Shown one piece after another: positions 37,287 through 45,621 of a stretch of DNA of 64,000 nt (its first letter is position 1; the number at the start of each line of letters is the position of its first letter). Origin of the DNA: Lewinellaceae bacterium. Its GTDB lineage: Bacteria; Bacteroidota; Bacteroidia; Chitinophagales; Saprospiraceae. Position numbers and translations under genes: made by a program. The notes beneath the pieces are model-generated. The model was not told the DNA's origin and searched no databases. It was given only the letters and a program-made list of their open reading frames with translations. The stretch spans positions 1 through 64,000 of the forward strand of contig JADJFA010000018.1 in NCBI GenBank assembly GCA_016708875.1. The letters run 5' to 3'.

Positions 37287-38586
37287 CGGTGACAACGTGA
37301 TGGAGACTGTTGTGAACTCGACTGCTGTGGGCATCGCTGGTCTTGGCTGGAACAACGTGCTGTACGGCAACATCAATACGCCGAACTACACGGGCGGTAC
37401 GCCGCGCCAGTTCGACGAGCGAAATGTTCCGATCAACCAGAAGTGGGGCTTCTCGATTCAGGAGACGGTGGTTGGCAACAACAAGACGGCCTGTGTTCGC
37501 TGGAACACCCAGCAGGCACAGAACACCCACGTGGTTCCTGAGCTGCCACACGGTACGCACAAGATCAAGTGGTTCATCACGGACGGTTGCGGCAACAACT
37601 CGGAGTACGAGTACACCTTCACGGTGCGTGACTGCAAGCCTCCAACGGTGGTGTGCATCAACGGCCTGAGCGTGAACATCATGCCAACTGCGATGATCCA
37701 GTTGTGGGCATCAGACTTCCTGCAGTACACGGAAGACAACTGCACCCCTGCTGGTCAGATCAAGATCGGTATCCGCAAGTGTGGCACAGGCACTGGTTTC
37801 CCATTTGACAACCAGGGAAATCCGATAACTTCTGTGACCTTCGACTGCACAGAACTTGGCACACAGTGCGTGGAACTTTGGGCAATAGACGCACAGGGCA
37901 ATGCGGACTACTGCGAGACCTACCTGATCGTACAGGACAACCTTGGCAACTGCCCAAGCCCCGACCATATCAACGTGGCAGGTGCGCTGAAGACAGAATT
38001 AGAGGACGGAGTGGAAGAGGGCACGGTATACATTGACGGCACGAGCACCTTTGCTCCACCGTACTCGTACTTCGACCTTTCAGACACCCTGGGTGTGTAC
38101 GCGGTGACGAATTCGGTGCCTTTGGCAGCGACCTTTGTGATCTCCCCGGAGAAGGACGACAACCCGCTCAATGGTGTGACCACCTATGACCTGGTGTTGA
38201 TCTCTAAGCACATCCTGGGCATAGAGCCTTTGGACTCTCCGTACAAGATGATCGCGGCTGACGCGAACAAGTCTGGCTCGATCACGACATTCGACATCGT
38301 GGAGATCAGGAAATTGATTTTGGGGGTCTACACCGACCTGCCGAACAACAGTTCCTGGCGTTTTGTGGACAAGGCCTTCCAGTTCCCGAACCTTAACAAC
38401 CCGTTCCAGACTGCGTTCCCCGAAACGATTTCGGTGGCAGACGCGATAGCAACGCAGATTGGTGAGGACTTCGTGGGCGTGAAGATCGGCGACGTGAACA
38501 ACACATCGGTAGCCAACGCCACGATGCCAGCAGAAGAGCGGACGGCCGCCACGGCACTGTTCGACGTTCCGAAGACCGCAAAGTGA
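37186..38586 (+). CDS. Adhesin B frame segment: dockerin-like region
   Basis: The meaningful part is about 37211-38568. It contains the TDACSG and TDGCGNNSEYEY modules and the dockerin-like double segment (about 38165-38330, TTYDLVLISKHILG, DANKSGSITTFDI). It closes where FDVEDRKV of locus A reads FDVPKTAK, with added bases near 38566 and an in-frame TGA. Confidence 0.65.
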   Translation: MTCARSQPKLCITGTDACSGANINIEYLLFLDLDGDNVMETVVNSTAVGIAGLGWNNVLYGNINTPNYTGGTPRQFDERNVPINQKWGFSIQETVVGNNKTACVRWNTQQAQNTHVVPELPHGTHKIKWFITDGCGNNSEYEYTFTVRDCKPPTVVCINGLSVNIMPTAMIQLWASDFLQYTEDNCTPAGQIKIGIRKCGTGTGFPFDNQGNPITSVTFDCTELGTQCVELWAIDAQGNADYCETYLIVQDNLGNCPSPDHINVAGALKTELEDGVEEGTVYIDGTSTFAPPYSYFDLSDTLGVYAVTNSVPLAATFVISPEKDDNPLNGVTTYDLVLISKHILGIEPLDSPYKMIAADANKSGSITTFDIVEIRKLILGVYTDLPNNSSWRFVDKAFQFPNLNNPFQTAFPETISVADAIATQIGEDFVGVKIGDVNNTSVANATMPAEERTAATALFDVPKTAK

Positions 38587-38631
38587 AAGCAGGCGGAAAC
38601 CTTTGAGGTAACGTTCGAGGGCAGCGAGCAG

Positions 38632-39036
38632 TTGAAGGGCTTCCAGTTCACGATGTTGTTGAACGGCCTGGAGACGGTGGGCGTAGTTGAATCGGACCAT
38701 GTGACGGCCAGCAATTTTGGACAATTTGAAGATGCGACAACGGTTTCCATAGACGGCGCACAGGAGTTCACGCTTCGTTTTAAGGCGCTGAAATCTGGCA
38801 AATTGAGCGAAATGCTGGGCGTTTCTGGCGCGATTACCAGAGCAGAGGCGTACCCACTTACCAATCACCAGGTCACCTCACCAAATGGGTGTAGCATTCC
38901 GTTTCAGCGGCAAGATCCCGACTTTAGTAGGGATTGGTTTCGAACTGTACCAGAACCAGCCGAACCCGTTTGTGAACAAGACAAGCATCGGCTTCTTCCT
39001 ACCGGAAGCAGCGGAAGCAACGCTGTCAATTTTTGA
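38632..39036 (+). CDS. Adhesin B frame segment: cohesin-like domain
   Basis: The cohesin-like beta domain (KGFQFTMLLNGLE to VSGAITRAEAY) up to the repeat-derived linker near 38870, where an altered run of CACC repeats shifts the frame. It matches 12890-13130 in locus A. Confidence 0.55.
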   Translation: MKGFQFTMLLNGLETVGVVESDHVTASNFGQFEDATTVSIDGAQEFTLRFKALKSGKLSEMLGVSGAITRAEAYPLTNHQVTSPNGCSIPFQRQDPDFSRDWFRTVPEPAEPVCEQDKHRLLPTGSSGSNAVNF

Positions 39037-39196
39037 CGAAACGGGCCGTGTGGTGTACCAGCAGAAAGGCCAGTTTGCCAAAGGGGAGAACACGATCGCG
39101 CTTGATCGCGCCGTGATCAACACCACTGGCATGCTGTACTACAAACTGGAAACTGCTACGGACAGCGACACGAAGAAGATGATACAAGCGAAGTAG
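38885..39196 (+). CDS. Adhesin B C-terminus: T9SS type A sorting domain
   Basis: The last 103 residues of locus B. The repeat-derived palindrome (GKIPTLVGI) is followed by the sorting domain with NQPNPF, a beta-rich core (FDETGRVVYQQKG) and the terminal KKMIQAK. It is nearly identical to 13141-13452 in locus A. Family knowledge assigns it to recognition by the T9SS translocon and PorU sortase. Confidence 0.8.
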   Translation: MGVAFRFSGKIPTLVGIGFELYQNQPNPFVNKTSIGFFLPEAAEATLSIFDETGRVVYQQKGQFAKGENTIALDRAVINTTGMLYYKLETATDSDTKKMIQAK

Positions 39197-39235
39197 GACG
39201 CGGGGCTTGTCCCCGCACTAAGTTTTAATAATTGG

Positions 39236-39275
39236 CAAGAACCACCTCAAGCAATTGAGGTGGTTCTTGTTTTTA
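39236..39275 (+). terminator. Intrinsic terminator after adhesin B
   Basis: A perfect 14-bp stem (CAAGAACCACCTCA and its complement) with an AGCAAT loop and a TTTTT tail, 39 bp after the stop codon. A smaller hairpin GCGGGG/CCCCGC lies just upstream at about 39200-39216. Confidence 0.85.
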
Positions 39276-39302
39276 TACAAAGGCTTAATTCCGTGATTTT
39301 CC

Positions 39303-39310
39303 TACTTTCG
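39303..39310 (+). promoter_or_regulatory. Candidate -7 element, methyltransferase gene
   Basis: TACTTTCG, followed by C, lies 39 bp before the ATG. It matches TAnnTTTG except for one C and has the same form and spacing as the element before leuS. Confidence 0.4.
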
Positions 39311-39341
39311 CAGGTAATCGTGAACCAATTCCATTGCCACC

Positions 39342-40964
39342 ATGTCGCTAACCAAACCTGACAAGGCCGCCCTGCGCGCCACCATCTTCCGCCATCTCGA
39401 CGGTATCGCAACAGCGCCCACAGCATACGCTTTGCTGGAAAAAGGCGTGCTAGAGCACCTCCTGAAATTTGGGGAAGCCGACGTTGCCGAGTTGGCCACC
39501 AGTTTCCGAGCCAACGAGGGTTATCTAAACGTCGCGCTGCGTGTCCTTTGCTCCCAAGGCTGGCTTGACTGTGTTGTGGACAATGCCAATAATCGTGTTC
39601 TTTACCGCACCAACACCAATAGTGCAACCGCTTTTGACCTTTGCCATCTGTACAAGGATGTGGTTGAACTGCTGCGTTTCTCCGGGCGTTTCCACAAAAG
39701 GAAATTTGAGCGCGCTCCCTTTACTGTCCTGGAAAAAATTTTCAGGAAATACCAGGATCATTACGGCATTGAATTATCCGAGAATCCAGAAATACGGAGT
39801 ATTCAAGATCAGGTGCTCAAACACATCGAAGGCATCGCCATCGGGCCAAGCATCGTGGCGCTCGGCATGGGTGGAATGTTCCACAAGTACTTTATGGAGG
39901 CCTCATTCAAACCCGAAGAGTTTCATGAAGACGCGGAAAGTTTTGACAAAATCCTCGATTTTTTTGCCTTTCTGGGTTGGTTCGAAAAGAAAGGCCAGAC
40001 TTACCGATTCACTGAAACGGGGCTGTTTTTTGCCCGCAGAGCCAGTGCCTATGGGGTCACGGTGTCGTATATCCCTACCTTCAGAAATTTGGACGAACTC
40101 ATTTTTGGGGATCCTGAAATCCTGTGGAACACTCCGCCGGGTGCGCCCGAACTGCACGTGGACCGGGAGATGAACGTGTGGGGCAGCGGCGGGGCGCACA
40201 CCACCTACTTCAAAAAAATAGACGAGGTGGTCATTGACCTTTTCAACCGCCCTTTGGAAGAGCAGCCAAAGGGCATCGTAGACATGGGCTGCGGCAACGG
40301 TGCTTTCCTTCAACACATTTTCGAGGTAATTGCCCAACGCACCCTGCGCGGCCAAATGCTAGACGAGTACCCGCTTTTCCTGGTCGGCGCTGATTTCAAT
40401 GAAGTTGCACTACGTGTAAGTCGCGCCAACCTCACCAAAGCCGACATTTGGGCCAAGGTGATTTGGGGCGACATCGGACGACCTGATCTACTGGCCCGCG
40501 ACCTGCGTGACGACTACGGTATAGCCCTCGAAGACCTGCTCAACGTGCGCACTTTCCTTGACCACAACCGCCCTTGGGAGCCGCCCGAAACAGCTTCACC
40601 GAGCCGCATCAGCAGCTCCACAGGAGCCTATGCTTACCGAGGCAAACGCATCAGCAACAACGACGCCGAAGCAAGCTTGCTTCAACACTTGCGGCGCTGG
40701 TCGCCCTATGTCCAGAAGTTTGGCCTCCTGGTCATCGAATTGCATACCGTACCACCCGAGCGCACTGCGGCAAACCTTGGACACAGCGCCGCCACTGCCT
40801 ACGATGCCACCCATGGCTTCTCGGACCAGTACATTCTCGAAGTGGATATTTTTAACCAGATCGCCGCCGAGGCTGGCCTGTCTCCCGATCCAGAACACTT
40901 CAGCAAGTTCCCGGACTCAGATTTGGCGACGGTGAGTGTTAATTTGTTGAAGGGAGAGCGCTAA
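39342..40964 (+). CDS. Class I SAM-dependent methyltransferase with N-terminal winged-helix-like region
   Basis: A 540-residue protein. The SAM-binding motif I is clear (VDMGCGNGAF at about residues 311-320), followed by a second acidic motif (LVGADFNEVAL). The N-terminal about 120 residues (TAYALLEKGVLEHL, ADVAELATSF, GYLNVALRVLCSQGWL) look like the dimerisation/winged-helix domain of O-methyltransferases. The central region (residues about 150-300) is unlike standard small-molecule methyltransferases. The size and two-part layout recall methyltransferases associated with polyketide synthases (AprA type), but this is only a resemblance and no PKS gene is nearby. The substrate is unknown. The start ATG at 39342 is the first in frame after the candidate promoter. 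The gene stands alone between a terminator and a long inverted repeat. Confidence 0.75.
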   Translation: MSLTKPDKAALRATIFRHLDGIATAPTAYALLEKGVLEHLLKFGEADVAELATSFRANEGYLNVALRVLCSQGWLDCVVDNANNRVLYRTNTNSATAFDLCHLYKDVVELLRFSGRFHKRKFERAPFTVLEKIFRKYQDHYGIELSENPEIRSIQDQVLKHIEGIAIGPSIVALGMGGMFHKYFMEASFKPEEFHEDAESFDKILDFFAFLGWFEKKGQTYRFTETGLFFARRASAYGVTVSYIPTFRNLDELIFGDPEILWNTPPGAPELHVDREMNVWGSGGAHTTYFKKIDEVVIDLFNRPLEEQPKGIVDMGCGNGAFLQHIFEVIAQRTLRGQMLDEYPLFLVGADFNEVALRVSRANLTKADIWAKVIWGDIGRPDLLARDLRDDYGIALEDLLNVRTFLDHNRPWEPPETASPSRISSSTGAYAYRGKRISNNDAEASLLQHLRRWSPYVQKFGLLVIELHTVPPERTAANLGHSAATAYDATHGFSDQYILEVDIFNQIAAEAGLSPDPEHFSKFPDSDLATVSVNLLKGER

Positions 40965-40969
40965 GACAG

Positions 40970-41058
40970 GGGCCACGGATTGCACGGATTAGACACGGAT
41001 TTTTATTCAAATGGGGAAAATCCGTGAATCCGTGTCTAATCCATGCAATCCGTGGCCC
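40970..41058. repeat. Long inverted repeat, 31-bp arms
   Basis: The arms 40970-41000 and 41028-41058 are complementary except for one base, with a 27-nt spacer. The arm contains CCACGGATTGCACGGATT. It lies between the methyltransferase and leuS genes and may act as a terminator hairpin. Its size and sequence suggest a dispersed REP-like element. Confidence 0.85.
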
Positions 41059-41106
41059 ATTCTACGACAAGATGGCCCTTCAAAATTCTAATTCCACCAA
41101 AAGCAG

Positions 41107-41114
41107 TATTTTCG
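41107..41114 (+). promoter_or_regulatory. Candidate -7 element, leuS
   Basis: TATTTTCG followed by CC, 39 bp before the GTG start. It has one mismatch to TAnnTTTG and the same spacing as the element at 39303. Confidence 0.4.
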
Positions 41115-41145
41115 CCGCTTAGCAAAACAAAAATCTTCTTGCATA

Positions 41146-44100
41146 GTGGAATACAGACCGAGCGAAATCGAGCCTAAATGGCGACAGTGGTGGATAGAAA
41201 ACAGCACTTACAGGGTTGAAAATCAGGGGATTAAGCCGAAGTATTACATCCTCGATATGTTTCCTTACCCAAGTGGAGCAGGGCTGCACGTGGGTCACCC
41301 TTTGGGCTATATTGCCTCCGACATTCTTGCACGTTACAAGCGCTTGCGGGGTTTCAACGTGCTTCACCCAATGGGCTTCGATTCTTTCGGATTGCCCGCC
41401 GAGCAGTACGCCATCCAAACGGGGCAACATCCAGCCATCACTACCGAACAGAATCTTGCCCGTTACCGCGAGCAACTCGGTAACCTTGGCTTTTCCTTCG
41501 ATTGGAGTCGGGAAGTTCAAACCTCCAACCCTGCTTTTTACAAGTGGACCCAGTGGATTTTTATCCAACTTTTCAACCATTATTATGACCTTGAAGCTGA
41601 CAAGGCATTGCGTATCAGCGATCTGGAACGCCGTTTCACCCAATCTGGCAATGCTGGCCTTCGCGCTGTTTGCGACGATGATACGCCCGCCGTTTCAGCA
41701 GCAGAGTGGAATGCCTGGAGCAAGCAGGAGCAACAGCAGTTCCTCCTCAAGTACCGCATCACCTTCCCGGGTGAAGAGTATGTAAACTGGTGTTCAGCGC
41801 TCGGCTCGGTTCTTTCTAACGATGAGGTGAAAGACGGTGTGAGCGAACGCGGCGGCCACCCTGTGGAGCGCAAACTCATGAAACAATGGGTAATGCGCAT
41901 CACCGCATACGCCGAACGCCTGCTCGAAGGCCTGAATACCATTGACTGGCCCGAATCTATCAAGGAACAACAGCGCAACTGGATTGGAAAATCGGTGGGC
42001 GCATCGGTCAAATTTCAGGTGGAAGGCTTTGAAGATTTGTACATAGAGGTGTTCACCACACGGATAGACACGATTTATGGTGTGACATTCATGGTAATTG
42101 CACCAGAATTGGATCTGGTTAAAACACTTTGCACCAGCGAACAGCGCACCGAGGTGGATGGTTACATAAAATGGACCGCCGCCCGCACCGAAATCGAGCG
42201 CATGGCCGATACCCGCAAAGCCACGGGGGTTTTCACAGGTTCATACGCGATCAATCCTTTTACGGAAGAGCGTGTGCCGATTTGGATTGCAGACTATGTG
42301 CTGGCGGGATACGGCACTGGCGCGGTTATGGCCGTCCCTTCTGGCGATCAGCGCGACTGGAATTTTTCCCAGGAATTCAATCTACCCGTAGTGCCCATTT
42401 TGGACAGCCAAAAAGATTTAGATACCGCTGCCGATCCGAGCAAAGAAGGCCAATATATCAACTCCAAGTTAATCAATGGCATGCGGTACGCAGAAGCTGT
42501 GCCAATGCTCATTCAATGGCTTGAAGAAAAAGGATTGGGCCGTGGAAAAACACAATACAAGCTCCGCAATGCTGTTTTCAGCCGCCAGCGTTACTGGGGC
42601 GAACCAGTTCCTGCGCTTTGGGAGGACGGTGTGCCCTATTTGATTGACGAGAAAGACCTTCCGCTCGTGCTGCCTTCCGTGGATAAGTATTTGCCTACCG
42701 AATCCGGTGAGCCACCACTCGCCCGAGCCAAAGGGTGGAAATACGAACTCTCCACCATGCCCGGTTGGGCAGGATCTTCCTGGTATTTCTACCGTTACAT
42801 GGATCCGCACAACGATCAGGCGTTTTGCTCGGAAGAAGCCATGGACTATTGGCAAAGGGTGGATTTCTACATCGGTGGCTCGGAGCACGCTGTGGGCCAC
42901 TTGTTGTACAGCCGTTTTTGGAACCACTTTTTGTACGACCTGGGCTTGGTGCCGCATCGGGAGTTTGCCCAGCGTTTGGTGAACCAAGGGATGATCCAGG
43001 GCCGCTCCAACTTTGTCTACAGGGCTAAGGAGCGTTTTTTTGAGGAATACCTGATGCTCAAAGTGCTCAAACCTTTCTTTGCCGATGAGGGTCCCATCCA
43101 CATTTCTGGGCCTGAGTTTGAAGAAGAAATCAAGTACGATTTTGCGTTCGAGATCAACAATCTCGTTATTGAAGTCACTTCCATTAAGCAATTGGACAAA
43201 ATTGAGCGTATCCGCCAAACAGCCCAGGAGGATGGCAAACGGCTCATGGTGCTCTACACCGAAGAACTTACAGATCAAATCAACGAGCCGGAAGCCATTG
43301 CTGAAAAGGTACGCGAAGCGCTTGCAAGTCGGGAGGATTTTATCGTAACATCAAATCAGCCCAGCGCTGAGCAACTGTTTGTTTCGCATAGCCTTTTGTA
43401 CAAATACAGCCCGGAGGTGGTTACCAAACTTCATGTGGACGTGAATCTTGTAGACAACGATGTGCTGAATTTGGAAAAAGCCCGTGCAACGCCGCAGTTT
43501 GCCAACTCAAATTTCAAACTTGACACGACGGGAAAGTATTCCTGCTCTTGGGAAGTGGAGAAAATGTCGAAATCCAAGTTCAATGTTGTCAACCCTGACG
43601 ATATTATTGAGGAACATGGGACCGATTGTTTTCGGATGTTCGAGATGTTCCTTGGCCCTATCACCGACGCAAAGCCTTGGAATACAAAGGGAATAACGGG
43701 CGTGAGCGGCTTTTTGCGAAAATTTTGGAGCATGTTTTTTGAGGCTGAAAACTTCCGCGTCACCGATGATGCGCCTAGCCGCGATGAGCTCCGCATCCTC
43801 CATACCTGCATCAAAAAAGTGAGCGACGATATCGAGCGGATCAGTATGAATACCTGTGTCAGTCATTTCATGATTGCCACCAACGAGCTGCGTGCATTGA
43901 AATGTTCCAAACGCGCAGTGCTGGAGCCTTTGGTTGTTCTTATCGCGCCCTTTGGCCCGCACATTGCAGAGGAACTCTGGAATCGGCTCGGGCACAACAC
44001 TTCTGTTTGTGATGCAGCATGGCCGATTCTCAACGAGGAAAACCTCAAAACAGACACGGTCAATTATCCTATCCAGATCAACGGTAAACTCCGCGCCAAC

Positions 44101-44241
44101 ATCGAGCTTCCCGCCGGCATCACCGCACAGGAAGCTGAAAAGGCGACATTGGAATTAGAACTGGTACAAAAATGGCTGGAAGGGAACACGCCTAAAAAGG
44201 TGGTGTTTGTGCCGGGCAGGATGATTAATTTGGTGGTGTGA
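41146..44241 (+). CDS. leuS: Leucyl-tRNA synthetase with an extra inserted domain
   Basis: Class I aminoacyl-tRNA synthetase that charges tRNA-Leu in the cytoplasm. HIGH motif HVGH at residues 48-51, KMSKS at 806-810, a CP1 editing domain (TTRIDTIYG, then GYGTGAVMAVPSGDQRD) and a C-terminal anticodon-binding region. It is 1,031 residues, against roughly 860-930 usual for bacterial enzymes. The excess is explained by about 117 residues (627-743, bases 43024-43374) between FVYR and LFVSH, at a place where other LeuRS run straight on. The insert has a YDFAF-NLVIEVTS pattern that recalls DUF559/Vsr-like PD-(D/E)XK folds (inference). The start is GTG, since no ATG precedes the conserved EYRPSEIEPKWQ-type opening. 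The frame is intact, so the insert is translated. Confidence 0.96.
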   Translation: MEYRPSEIEPKWRQWWIENSTYRVENQGIKPKYYILDMFPYPSGAGLHVGHPLGYIASDILARYKRLRGFNVLHPMGFDSFGLPAEQYAIQTGQHPAITTEQNLARYREQLGNLGFSFDWSREVQTSNPAFYKWTQWIFIQLFNHYYDLEADKALRISDLERRFTQSGNAGLRAVCDDDTPAVSAAEWNAWSKQEQQQFLLKYRITFPGEEYVNWCSALGSVLSNDEVKDGVSERGGHPVERKLMKQWVMRITAYAERLLEGLNTIDWPESIKEQQRNWIGKSVGASVKFQVEGFEDLYIEVFTTRIDTIYGVTFMVIAPELDLVKTLCTSEQRTEVDGYIKWTAARTEIERMADTRKATGVFTGSYAINPFTEERVPIWIADYVLAGYGTGAVMAVPSGDQRDWNFSQEFNLPVVPILDSQKDLDTAADPSKEGQYINSKLINGMRYAEAVPMLIQWLEEKGLGRGKTQYKLRNAVFSRQRYWGEPVPALWEDGVPYLIDEKDLPLVLPSVDKYLPTESGEPPLARAKGWKYELSTMPGWAGSSWYFYRYMDPHNDQAFCSEEAMDYWQRVDFYIGGSEHAVGHLLYSRFWNHFLYDLGLVPHREFAQRLVNQGMIQGRSNFVYRAKERFFEEYLMLKVLKPFFADEGPIHISGPEFEEEIKYDFAFEINNLVIEVTSIKQLDKIERIRQTAQEDGKRLMVLYTEELTDQINEPEAIAEKVREALASREDFIVTSNQPSAEQLFVSHSLLYKYSPEVVTKLHVDVNLVDNDVLNLEKARATPQFANSNFKLDTTGKYSCSWEVEKMSKSKFNVVNPDDIIEEHGTDCFRMFEMFLGPITDAKPWNTKGITGVSGFLRKFWSMFFEAENFRVTDDAPSRDELRILHTCIKKVSDDIERISMNTCVSHFMIATNELRALKCSKRAVLEPLVVLIAPFGPHIAEELWNRLGHNTSVCDAAWPILNEENLKTDTVNYPIQINGKLRANIELPAGITAQEAEKATLELELVQKWLEGNTPKKVVFVPGRMINLVV

Positions 44242-44379
44242 TGGGGGGGGTGTTGTTTTTAGGGGGGTGTGGGGGGGAGTTTTGCTGCCGCGGGCGATTC
44301 CCCCCGCCCCGCGCCCGGACCAGAAACCAAAAAAAAGAAAACCAAAAAAACCCAACATAGAACATCCAATTTTTGGACA
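44242..44379. other. G-tract intergenic region
   Basis: 138 bp between leuS and the glycosyltransferase gene. Runs of 8, 6 and 7 G occur within about 40 bp (44245-44278), followed by a C-rich stretch and A runs. The runs may allow a G-quadruplex on the + strand. No gene or promoter is recognised. Confidence 0.6.
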
Positions 44380-45621
44380 ATGATACATTTCAAGTCGTTT
44401 ACTCAAAACAAGAGGAGGGTTCTATTATACCTAATCTATCTGCTGTTGTTTGTTTTTGCTTTGACCAAAGTAAAGGAGAACGGTGATTTTATTGGCTACG
44501 TAAATGCAGGCAATCTCGTATTGAGTCAGGGGGATATTTACAGCGATGTGTTTAATACCTGGCCGCCTGCTTTTAGTATAATCTCTGTGCCGCTGGCTAT
44601 TGTCAATAATTTCAGTTTTATTTTTGTCCGTGTAATATGGATGGGGTTTATATTCTTCTGTTTTTTCTTTTGTATAAAGTCCTGTCTTGAAATTCTGAAT
44701 AAAACACAATACACCTACAAAGCATTATTAACAGAGGTTTTAGCCACGCCATTTTACTTATTGGCCTTGTTTCTGTGTTGCCGTTCTTTTATGGACAATA
44801 TCATGTACATGCAGATCAATGTAGTGATGTTGGCAGCCTGTTGTTATTATATTCAGCATATTGACGATAAAAAAACGGTGCTTTCTTCGGTGTTGTTAGG
44901 CTTGTCCATTGGCTCGAAAGTGTACAATATCCTGTTGCTCCCGGTGGCAATTCTATTCAGGAAATGGCGAAGTATAGGGTATGTTTTGCTGGGTTTTGGT
45001 ATAACTTTTCTGCTTTGTCTATTGGTTTTTGGTGTTCAACAAACGATTGATTATCAAAACCATTGGTATAACGTGATCGCCTCTGTAAAACAAACCATTG
45101 TGCATCGGAATCAATCGCTTATTGCTGGACTGGTTCGGATGTTTTCTAATGAAAATTTGGCAGTAAACAGTACAGCCCCAATCATGGATCTGCCCTATTC
45201 TACGATTAATTCTATACAGATTTACATAATAGGGCTGCTATCGGCGATTTACCTTTTTTTGTTTTCAGGATTGGTAAGAAGTGCCAATAAGGATTTTGTA
45301 TTCCATTCGTTTCTGCTCGTTTTAACCATGATTCCAGTGTTAACCCCAGTATCCTGGAAAGCAAATTACATTTTTACACTCCCAGCTTTTTTCTTTATCT
45401 GCCATACGATCCAAAATAAGCATGCAACAAGGGCAATCACCACCATATTCATTTTATCGTGTATGGCGCTTTGTCTTTCCAACGAAACCTTTATTGGCCG
45501 ACCAGCTATGTATTTCCTGGAAAACTATAATGTCCTGATTGTGGGTGGAATGTTATTGTTCTTCACCCAATTGATGCAAATGCATGTATTGAAAAACAAG
45601 AATTTTTATAAGACTCAGTAA
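44380..45621 (+). CDS. GT87-like polytopic membrane glycosyltransferase (DUF2029)
   Basis: A 413-residue integral membrane protein with about nine to ten hydrophobic spans. The first span begins near residue 12 (LLYLIYLLLFVFAL) and the last lies near the C-terminus (VLIVGGMLLFFTQL). The layout, the acidic loop after the first span (ENGDFIGYVNAG, then DIYSDVFNTWPPAF) and the GSKVYNILLLPVAI-type segment fit the GT87/DUF2029 family, which uses polyprenyl-phosphate sugars as donors. The ATG at 44380 is preferred to an upstream in-frame one at 44269, because the latter would add a Pro/Lys-rich stretch encoded by the G/C and A tracts. The stop codon directly abuts the start of the following GT2 gene, so the pair forms an operon. 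Confidence 0.75.
   Translation: MIHFKSFTQNKRRVLLYLIYLLLFVFALTKVKENGDFIGYVNAGNLVLSQGDIYSDVFNTWPPAFSIISVPLAIVNNFSFIFVRVIWMGFIFFCFFFCIKSCLEILNKTQYTYKALLTEVLATPFYLLALFLCCRSFMDNIMYMQINVVMLAACCYYIQHIDDKKTVLSSVLLGLSIGSKVYNILLLPVAILFRKWRSIGYVLLGFGITFLLCLLVFGVQQTIDYQNHWYNVIASVKQTIVHRNQSLIAGLVRMFSNENLAVNSTAPIMDLPYSTINSIQIYIIGLLSAIYLFLFSGLVRSANKDFVFHSFLLVLTMIPVLTPVSWKANYIFTLPAFFFICHTIQNKHATRAITTIFILSCMALCLSNETFIGRPAMYFLENYNVLIVGGMLLFFTQLMQMHVLKNKNFYKTQ

Larger units (their letters stand above)
14108..39196 (+). pseudogene. Giant T9SS adhesin locus B, complete span, frame-broken
   Basis: A single coding locus of about 8,360 codons, judged from continuous domain order. The order is: signal peptide, about 16 PKD-like modules (about 14540-18825), nine Ig-like modules (18837-21355), one more PKD-like module, a QTYAITLK module, a SprB repeat (21970-22190), 22 DUF11-like 158-residue repeats (22197-32620), a second QTYAITLK module, a damaged SprB repeat, HYR-like stalk modules, dockerin-like and cohesin-like segments and a T9SS type A sorting domain. 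The first 11.7 kb are open without a break. About ten frame breaks follow, at sites that are intact in locus A. Either the protein is functional and the consensus is wrong at those sites, or a large gene is decaying. Predicted location: exported across both membranes by T9SS and anchored at the surface. Confidence 0.85.

Noticed and set aside
40970..41058. tRNA or small structured RNA at the inverted repeat
   Set aside because: It is a simple hairpin without cloverleaf arms or a conserved TTC loop. I found no tRNA in any gap.
43024..43374. Intein in leuS
   Set aside because: The insert has no Cys or Ser at its start, no His-Asn end and no splicing blocks. At about 117 residues it is short for an intein with its own motifs.
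44269..44379. Earlier start for the GT87-like gene at 44269
   Set aside because: It would translate the G/C and A tracts into a Pro/Lys-rich leader in front of a membrane span. The ATG at 44380 gives a normal N-terminus.
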